From Deltaproteobacteria bacterium (GTDB lineage: Bacteria; Myxococcota_A; JAADFL01): a stretch of 7,398 nucleotides of DNA. The notes beneath the pieces are model-generated. The model was not told the DNA's origin and did not search any database. It saw only the letters and a list, made by a program, of their open reading frames with translations. The stretch lies in contig JAADFL010000048.1 of assembly GCA_013152945.1 (NCBI GenBank), positions 1-7,398 of the forward strand, in the 5' to 3' direction. Each line of letters begins with the position of its first letter. Position 1 is the stretch's first letter. This document shows positions 1 through 5,700 of the stretch, in pieces. Both the position numbers and the translations under genes were made by a program.

Positions 1-95
1 TCGCCGGTGTAATAAGGCAAATAAGATTCCCAAAACCGAAGGGTGGAGGCATAGTGGTGGTCAAGTTCCCATTCGTCTTCAGGTCTACGGAGTAA
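1..95 (+). CDS. C-terminal end of an AgmX/PglI-type (TonB-like) envelope protein, partial
   Basis: The frame starting at base 3 is open from the window edge to a TAA at 93-95 and encodes 30 residues. They contain IRFPKPKGGGIVVVKFPFVF, followed by RSTE. This FPKP-GGG-hydrophobic-PFVF ending matches my recollection of the AgmX/PglI C-terminal domain, a TonB-C-like fold found at the end of deltaproteobacterial proteins such as the M. xanthus gliding proteins GltG (PglI) and GltJ (AgmX). Those are inner-membrane-anchored proteins that span the periplasm and are thought to pass proton-motive-force energy to outer-membrane partners. Only the last strand region is visible, so the rest of the protein (FHA, zinc-ribbon or GYF domains, transmembrane helix) cannot be judged. 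The gene ends 7 bases before the next start codon, so the two are probably cotranscribed. The assignment rests on a short tail and could be another TonB-family protein. Confidence 0.7.
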   Translation, partial: AGVIRQIRFPKPKGGGIVVVKFPFVFRSTE

Positions 96-102
96 ATTAC
101 TC
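90..102. promoter_or_regulatory. Perfect dyad at the gene junction, overlapping stop codon and Shine-Dalgarno
   Basis: GAGTAA-A-TTACTC is a 6+1+6 perfect inverted repeat ending at the base before the ATG at 103. It contains the upstream TAA stop (93-95) and three bases of the GGAG Shine-Dalgarno (89-92). As RNA it could form a 5-bp stem with a 3-base loop and partly mask ribosome access, and a ribosome terminating on the upstream gene would open it. That would give translational coupling. The function is inference, and a dyad of this length can occur by chance. Confidence 0.35.
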
Positions 103-768
103 ATGTTGAATCAAAAGATTTTTTACCTGTTCTTTTTTCCATTGATTTTCTTCTCCATGGATGCCGGTGCCCAGCAAAAGGGAGAATTAGAGGATCCTAT
201 GGTTCCACAACCTGTGGACGAGGTGATCCACGGTTTCTATACTTCGGCCCGGTTCGGCCTCCAGGCATTCATTGTTGGTGCAGTGGCCGAGGATACCAAG
301 AACATCAGAGGAACAGGTCTTTCGACAGGCCTGGGCTTGGGATACGATGTAACAGATTGGTTTTCTCCGGAGATACTAGTCGGGATAGGAGCGAACTCCA
401 GGGACAACAGTGATCCGAACAAAGAATACCAGATACTTGGTTCCAGCATCCCAACATATACATTCCAATTAAGACTCGACTTTGCATATAACTTGTCCAA
501 GCGTTTCAGAATCGGTGGAAACGTAGGTGGCGGAGTCTTGACGACCCTTGACAATAAAAATGTTTTCGGTGCCACCAACAGGGCCGGTAAGATCAAGAAG
601 GAGATATCGGCAGCAGTCCTTCCCATGTTCGCGGTTGCCGCAAGTATCGAGTACTATACCAACCTGCGTCATTTTTCGACAGGCCTCATGCTAGAGTACA
701 TGCATGTCCTTGGTGATGTGAATTCCGGGGCATTGGCTTTATTGCCTATGGTCAAGTACACCTTCTAG
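103..768 (+). CDS. Outer-membrane beta-barrel protein, CglE-like (gliding-associated family)
   Basis: This 221-residue protein has a signal peptide: K5, a phenylalanine-rich core at residues 6-17, and a probable signal peptidase I cut after A21-G22-A23. The mature part shows alternating hydrophobic/polar strands typical of a small barrel, for example near residues 44-60, 70-96, 118-148 and 170-205. It ends in Phe (KYTF), as outer-membrane proteins recognised by BamA usually do. The stretch IEYYTNLRHFSTGL (from about residue 182) and the GFY near residue 44 recall adventurous-gliding CglE proteins of Myxococcota, which are of similar length. That likeness is from memory and unverified. About 200 mature residues would fit an 8-stranded barrel. 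The start is supported by GGAG at 89-92, 10 bases upstream. It sits 7 bases after an AgmX/PglI-type gene, which suggests an envelope-spanning complex. It could instead be a generic OmpA-like or porin-family barrel. Confidence 0.8.
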   Translation: MLNQKIFYLFFFPLIFFSMDAGAQQKGELEDPMVPQPVDEVIHGFYTSARFGLQAFIVGAVAEDTKNIRGTGLSTGLGLGYDVTDWFSPEILVGIGANSRDNSDPNKEYQILGSSIPTYTFQLRLDFAYNLSKRFRIGGNVGGGVLTTLDNKNVFGATNRAGKIKKEISAAVLPMFAVAASIEYYTNLRHFSTGLMLEYMHVLGDVNSGALALLPMVKYTF

Positions 769-1097
769 GTAAACTGTTTCGTATATTTTATTTTTATTAT
801 TTTCTTGGGCAGGACGATTTGTAATATTCTTTCTGGCAACCATCTCTTTCTTATGGAATCAAGTAGAATATGATTGTCTTCGCTGCCTCCTGCCTGCACC
901 CTAATGTAAGAATCATTTTGGATTTGTTTCGGCTGGTCAAGTGTTACCGAAAAAAACCGGGGCCAAAAATTAACAATGCACCATGCTTTTTCCCGGCGGC
1001 AACCGTTTGTGTGTTCTTTCCTGCTGTTCTTTAATCAAATAGGATAACCAGAAAACCTGCGGGTGGTTTATCCAACAACCATTGCCCATAACCAAAT
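769..1097. other. Non-coding region between convergent operons
   Basis: No convincing gene is seen in these 329 bases. A strongly T-rich tract (776-804) follows the beta-barrel gene but has no good hairpin in front of it, so rightward termination is unclear. A terminator-like hairpin with a T-run on the minus strand lies at 950-996 and is listed separately. A second imperfect hairpin spans 1042-1073 (GGATAA-CC arm at 1042-1049, GG-T-TTATCC arm at 1065-1073, with an inner ACC/GGT pairing). On the minus strand it is followed only by a weak T-rich stretch, TATTTGATT. It may be a first, leaky stop for the minus-strand operon. No other feature stands out. Confidence 0.6.
950..996 (-). terminator. 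Candidate rho-independent terminator of the nifS operon
   Basis: Read on the minus strand, CCGGGAAAAA (996-987) pairs with TTTTT (969-965) and CCCGG (961-957). A 3-base bulge (964-962) interrupts the 3' arm. A run of seven T residues (956-950) follows at once. A GC-rich stem base directly followed by a T-run is the classic intrinsic terminator form. The A/T-rich upper stem and 17-base loop make it longer than usual. It lies about 100 bases after the stop of the small cysteine-cluster gene and faces the right way to end that operon. Confidence 0.6.
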
Positions 1098-1319
1098 TCA
1101 GATAAGGTAACGATTGCTGAGTTGCGTTATCAGGGCCACCTCTTCTTCCGTTGGTGTGCGTCCTTGCTCTGAAAATGCCATGAACATGGCATGAATCTGG
1201 TCCCTGTCATCCATGGCCAGATCGTCTATTTTCAAGAGCTCTTCCAACCTGGCAATGCATTTATAACAATTATGCGGGTTTTTGGCTTTCGAACAAATCT
1301 TGACATCTATCTTGTTCAT
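1098..1319 (-). CDS. Small protein with a C-x8-C-x2-C cluster, cotranscribed with nifS; unrecognised
   Basis: The product is 73 residues from the ATG at 1319. A TTG at 1328 in the same frame would add three residues and overlap the nifS stop. The GGGG at 1332-1329 lies 9 bases before the ATG but abuts the TTG, so I prefer the ATG. Near the N-terminus are Cys9, His16, Cys18 and Cys21 (HNCYKC), which could bind zinc or an Fe-S cluster or act as redox or persulfide-accepting thiols. The rest (about residues 22-73) is charged and looks helical, with no signal peptide or membrane segment, so it is probably cytoplasmic. It starts 5 bases after the cysteine desulfurase stop, which implies cotranscription and a possible role as sulfur acceptor, Fe-S carrier or desulfurase regulator. 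That role is inferred from position and cysteines only. I do not recognise the family. Confidence 0.75.
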   Translation of the reverse strand: MNKIDVKICSKAKNPHNCYKCIARLEELLKIDDLAMDDRDQIHAMFMAFSEQGRTPTEEEVALITQLSNRYLI

Positions 1320-1324
1320 TTGAA

Positions 1325-2491
1325 TCAACCCCGGGCTTTTGCCGTCAGTGGAGACATCTTGCGAAGTCTCTCTATTATAGGTGGAATCTGTTCGATTACA
1401 TAGTCTACCTGTGCTTCGTCGTTTCCATACCCGAGAGAAAATCTTACCGAGCCGTGAGCATCTTCATGAGCAAGTCCCATGGCCAACAGCACGTGGGACG
1501 GATCCAACGTGCCGGAAGTGCAAGCAGACCCGGAACTCGCTGCAATACCTGCTTCATTGAGGAACAGCAGTATTCCTTCTCCCTCAACATATCGGAAAGA
1601 GACATTCAGCGTATTGGGCAATCTGTTCTCCTTATCACCGTTCACCAGTACATCCGGAATCTTCTCCAGTATACTTTTTTCAAGCTTGTTTCTCAATGCA
1701 GTAAGTTTATCGTAATCTTTTTTCATCTCTACCTTTGCCAGCCTGGCTGCCTCTCCAAACCCGATGATTCCCACCACGTTCTCGGTACCGGCCCTTCTGC
1801 CCCTTTCCTGGTGACCGCCGTGGATCAAGTGCTCCACTTTCAATCCCCGGCGTATGAATAGTGCGCCCACTCCCTTGGGGGCATTGAGCTTATGGCCGGA
1901 GATGGAAAGCATGTCCACGTTCAGGCTGCTTACATCTATGGGTAGTTTCCCTGCGGCTTGCACAGCATCGCAATGAAACAATACACCGTGCTCTTTGGCA
2001 ATCCGGCCTATCTCCTTTACAGGAAATACTGTTCCTGTTTCGTTGTTTGCAAACATCGCCGATACCAGGACCGTATCATCCCTGAATGAAGCATCAAGTT
2101 CATCCAAATCGATCCTGCCTCTTGAGTCAACCTGCAAAAAGGTTACATCGTACCCGTTCTTTTGAAGCCATTTTGCAGTGTTGCGTACAGCCGGATGTTC
2201 AACCGCGGTTGTGATGAAGTGCTTCCCTTTTTCTTTTTTAACGGCAAGTGCACCCTTGATAGCCATGTTGTCCGCTTCTGAGCCGCCGGCAGTGAAAACG
2301 ATCTCTTTGGGTTGGGCGTTTATGAGGTCTGCAACCTCTTTCCTTGCCTTGTCGACTTCTATCGCTACTTCTTCGCCTGCCCAATGGAGACTGGACGGGT
2401 TGCCGAATTTTTCCGTGAGGAAAGGCCTGATTGCTTCAAACACTTCAGGACGAACAGGGGTTGTTGCATTGTGATCGAAGTATACACGCAT
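1325..2491 (-). CDS. nifS: Cysteine desulfurase, NifS/IscS type
   Basis: This PLP enzyme converts L-cysteine to L-alanine and carries the sulfur as an enzyme persulfide, supplying Fe-S cluster assembly and other thiolation pathways in the cytoplasm. The 388-residue product is complete and near the usual NifS length. It opens with YFDHNATTPVRPEV. Further landmarks are the GGSEADN turn (69-75), His99 stacking on PLP (EHPA), NNETG (149-153), Asp175 and Gln178 contacting the cofactor, Lys201 in SGHK as the Schiff-base lysine, the RRAGTEN segment (232-238), and the persulfide Cys324 in SSGSACTSG. The long loop around Cys324 places it in the group I (NifS/IscS) desulfurases rather than SufS. It ends soon after SPL (380-382) and lacks the longer IscU-docking tail of E. 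coli IscS, as NifS-like enzymes often do. A strong GGAGG (2506-2502) lies 10 bases before the ATG. NifS and IscS cannot be told apart without a neighbouring scaffold gene, and the symbol reflects this subgroup. Confidence 0.95.
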   Translation of the reverse strand: MRVYFDHNATTPVRPEVFEAIRPFLTEKFGNPSSLHWAGEEVAIEVDKARKEVADLINAQPKEIVFTAGGSEADNMAIKGALAVKKEKGKHFITTAVEHPAVRNTAKWLQKNGYDVTFLQVDSRGRIDLDELDASFRDDTVLVSAMFANNETGTVFPVKEIGRIAKEHGVLFHCDAVQAAGKLPIDVSSLNVDMLSISGHKLNAPKGVGALFIRRGLKVEHLIHGGHQERGRRAGTENVVGIIGFGEAARLAKVEMKKDYDKLTALRNKLEKSILEKIPDVLVNGDKENRLPNTLNVSFRYVEGEGILLFLNEAGIAASSGSACTSGTLDPSHVLLAMGLAHEDAHGSVRFSLGYGNDEAQVDYVIEQIPPIIERLRKMSPLTAKARG

Positions 2492-2541
2492 CTTGAATCC
2501 ACCTCCGTACCCGCCTTGCGCGGATTAGCAAATAGGAAATT

Positions 2542-2570
2542 AATATGTTACCGTCACGACCCGGTGTCAA
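2542..2570 (-). promoter_or_regulatory. Candidate sigma70-type promoter for the nifS operon
   Basis: On the minus strand an exact TTGACA -35 box (2570-2565) is followed by a 17-base spacer and CATATT (2547-2542), four of six matches to TATAAT. An overlapping TATTAA (2545-2540) is an alternative at 19 bases. Transcription would start near 2535, leaving a leader of about 44 bases that carries the strong nifS Shine-Dalgarno. No IscR or other operator could be identified by eye. Confidence 0.5.
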
Positions 2571-2640
2571 GGCGTTTTGGGGCGGTGGCGCAATTGCCGG
2601 CCCTGCCCTTAGTCCTGAAAAGGTCTTCGCAATGGGTGCC

Positions 2641-2668
2641 TTGACAGATAAGCAAACTAATTCATACT
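2641..2668 (+). promoter_or_regulatory. Candidate sigma70-type promoter for the large Ig/kelch gene
   Basis: An exact TTGACA (2641-2646) is followed by a 16-base spacer and CATACT (2663-2668), four of six matches to TATAAT. TACTCT (2665-2670) at 18 bases is a weaker alternative. A start near 2675 would give a leader of about 50 bases with GGGGG at 2714-2718 before the ATG. The -35 box is strong and the -10 box only fair. Confidence 0.45.
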
Positions 2669-2725
2669 CTGTTAAAGTGGATAAGAAGCCATCATTTCAA
2701 TACTATTGCCTCTGGGGGCCATTTG

Positions 2726-5700
2726 ATGAACAAGCAAGAGTTTGAGCGATTTTCTTTCAAACCGGTGAATTTTAATTTGTCCTTGAAACGGCTTGTTTAT
2801 GCTGCGGGCCTGCTTGTCCTGGCTTCTGCGCAACAGGGTTGCAGGGACCAGGTTCTATCCCTTACCAATCCCGAAAACCGCCTGCTTGTTACCATTACGA
2901 GCCCAAAAGATGGAGACGTGGTATTTCCGGGTGATAATCTCAAAATCGAGGTCCAGGCTTCATCACGCGATGGCAAGGTTGAGGAAGTGGACGTGTTTTC
3001 CTATGGAGCCTTGGTCGACCAGGTTTTCTCTGCGGTAAACCCGCCGATGCAACAAACAACGGTCGCTTTCAGCCTTTCCAAGTTGCCTGGAAATATCAAG
3101 GAAGGCAAGGTTGTGGTAATAAAGGCAATCGCCAAGACAACCAATCCCAGGCCGGCCATGGTTGAATCATCACCCGTTACACTGGTTGTGAATGATAACC
3201 GGTCTCCCGTCGTGTCCCTGAAACAGGTTTCACCACCGGCTGCCGGCACTTACTATACGGCCGGGGAGCAAATCCTTGTATTCATTCAGGCAAATGACCC
3301 CAATAGTGGCATTGGCAAATTGTCGCTACACGTAAGGGGTGACTTTGATGAAAATATTGCTTTTGAACCGGGCAATACCTTGGTCGAAGCAGAGCATCTT
3401 TTCAGCTTTGAAATTCCTTACAACCTTTTGAATGGAAGGGCGGAAATTTGGGCAGAGGCCGAGGATTCATCCAAGGCCGTAAACAAGGGAGAGAGCGAAA
3501 GGCTTGTATTGCGAATCGGTTCAGGGGTAAGCGACCGGGACGGCCCGGAGGTGACATTCATATCCCCTGATCCGAAGAACCCCCAATCTCCCGAACCAGG
3601 TGAACAGGTCAAGGTGAAAGTAAGGGCCCGGGACAAGGATAACCTGGTTGATGCAGTAGGCCTCAACGTAACCGGTGCTGTTCCCGAAAATCAGGAGGAG
3701 AATCTGTATCCGGACATCTCTCCTGCAGAGGTGGAATTCAGTATTCAGGTGCCCCCTTATCCCTCTGCAAGAGATGGCGACCAGGTGACGCTCGATGCAT
3801 ACGCAACGGACAGCTCCCGGGCGTCGAACCAAGGGAATTCGAAACAACTTGTCCTTCGTGTTACGGACAAAACCCCGCCACAGGTGACCATAGTAAAACC
3901 ATCCGGCAGTCAAAGTGTGGCCCCTACGCAGCAAGTCGCGGTTGAGGTCCATGCACAAGATACGAACGGTCTCTTGGATACTATCGGTATCTCGACTGTG
4001 GGTGCGCTGGATTTCCGGGACTCCTTTGACCTTGTTCCGGATTCGGAACAAGGTGATCATACTTTCAACCTAATCGTCCCGCCGGATGCACTGTGCGGAG
4101 CAAAGATAACCGTTACAGGGGTTGCACTTGATAATGCGGCGACTCCCAACCAGGGTGTTTCGGCCCCATTGGTTCTGACAGTCAAGGATGACACGCCTCC
4201 CAACGTGTCAATCACATCTCCCGGTGATGGAACCGATGTACAACCAGGGGCCCGGGTTCAAGTTGAGACAACGGCGGATGATATAAATTGCATGATCGAT
4301 AAGATTGTTCTACATGCAACCGGTGCAGTCTCGAGTGATTTCGAGTTCGATCCGAATCCGGATATTGCCACGATATCCCACTCATTCCAGGTGGCGGTTC
4401 CTCTGCTTGCCAGGGATGCGGATACCATCAAGCTCGTGCTACAGGCATGGGACGGGGGCGGGCTTTCATCATCCACTGATCCGATCGAACTCGACATCAA
4501 CGACAAGTTTCCGCCACTGGTCAATGTCCTGTCTGTCATCGACCAGGACGGTCGAGACATACTTCGTGACTATGGAGCCAGGGTAAGACCGGGGTCCGAT
4601 TTGACGGTCGGCGTGTCCGCATCCGATGTAAATTCCGGTATTCAGGAGATCGGTATAGAGGTCTTGCTGGACCAAACGGCTATCTACACGGACTCCGCCA
4701 CTTTCAACGGCCAGACTTCCGCACAACACGATTTCATGTTTTCCATTCCAGGTGATGCAAAAGAAGGGACCGGAGTACAACTCAAGATCACGGCCGTCGA
4801 CTCTTCCAGGTCCGCCAACAGCTTCACCCGAACAGTGAATCTGACAGTACACGAAGAGGGTGGACCAGGCGTGGAGATACTGGCTCCGTCTTTCGGAGAT
4901 GCATTCAAGGTGGGCGAAACCGTGGATATAAAGATTCATGCCACGGATGACGGCACGGGTGTGTCAAGGATAAATGCCGATGTGACCGGTGCTGCAATTT
5001 ACAGTGACCATGCTGATATTTCTCCTCCCGGCCCTGACGAGGAGCGGAACTTTTCTTTTATTGTTCCAAGTGGCGCAGCCAGAGATGCAAAGATATTCAT
5101 CGATGCGTCGGCTCTGGATGCGGCACAACCCGCCAACCAGGGAAATGCAACACGGGTTACGGTATATGTGAAAAATTCGCCTCCTTCACTCACGGGTTGT
5201 CATATTACACCGCCTACTCCCAAGACTGATGACGACGTGAGATGCAGACCCGACGGTTATTCTGATCCCAACCGGGATCCTGCCGGCACTTTTTCATACA
5301 AGTGGTTTGTCAATGGCTCAAGGGTTACAGGTATTACTTCAGACAGGCTTTCCGGCACAAATCACTTCGACAAGGGAGACAAGTTAACGTGTGAAGTGAC
5401 CCCGAATGACGGACAAGAGAACGGGAATCCTGTTACAAGCCCGCAGGTGGTTGTGCAGAATTCACCACCATCGTTTTCCTCGGCCGCAATAACGCCGAAT
5501 GATCCAGTAACGGGCGACGATCTGACATGCACGGCGGCCGGGTATTCCGATCCTGACAGTGATGCCTTGGACAGCACTTTGTACCAGTGGTTCAGGGGGG
5601 GCGTGCAGATTGCCGGTCAGACCGGGCAATTGTTGCCTTCCTCGCAGACATGGAAAGGTCAGAGTATTTACTGCCGGGCGATTCCAAACGACGGTGAAGA

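Noticed and set aside
2-109. Second open frame at the left edge on the + strand, ending at TGA 107-109
   Set aside because: It gives no recognisable tail and would overlap the barrel gene start, whereas the frame from base 3 yields the AgmX/PglI-type ending and stops before the Shine-Dalgarno spacing.
1326-1328. TTG start for the small cysteine protein, overlapping the nifS stop
   Set aside because: The GGGG ribosome binding site would touch the start codon; the ATG at 1319 has a normal 9-base spacing.
1454-1861. 135-residue + strand open frame inside nifS
   Set aside because: It is antisense to conserved desulfurase coding sequence including the Cys324 loop, with no recognisable product.
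2505-2523. CCGC/GCGG hairpin in the nifS leader as a possible riboswitch or attenuator
   Set aside because: Only a 4-bp stem with a 5-base loop and no T-run or conserved aptamer pattern; expected by chance in such sequence.
2545-2745. 66-residue + strand open frame in the divergent promoter region
   Set aside because: No Shine-Dalgarno, no homology by eye, it overlaps the start of the giant gene in another frame and covers the promoter elements.
3521-4060. 179-residue minus-strand open frame inside the large gene
   Set aside because: It is antisense to a frame with clear Ig-like repeats, has no family resemblance, and its residue pattern is that of a shadow of the real frame.
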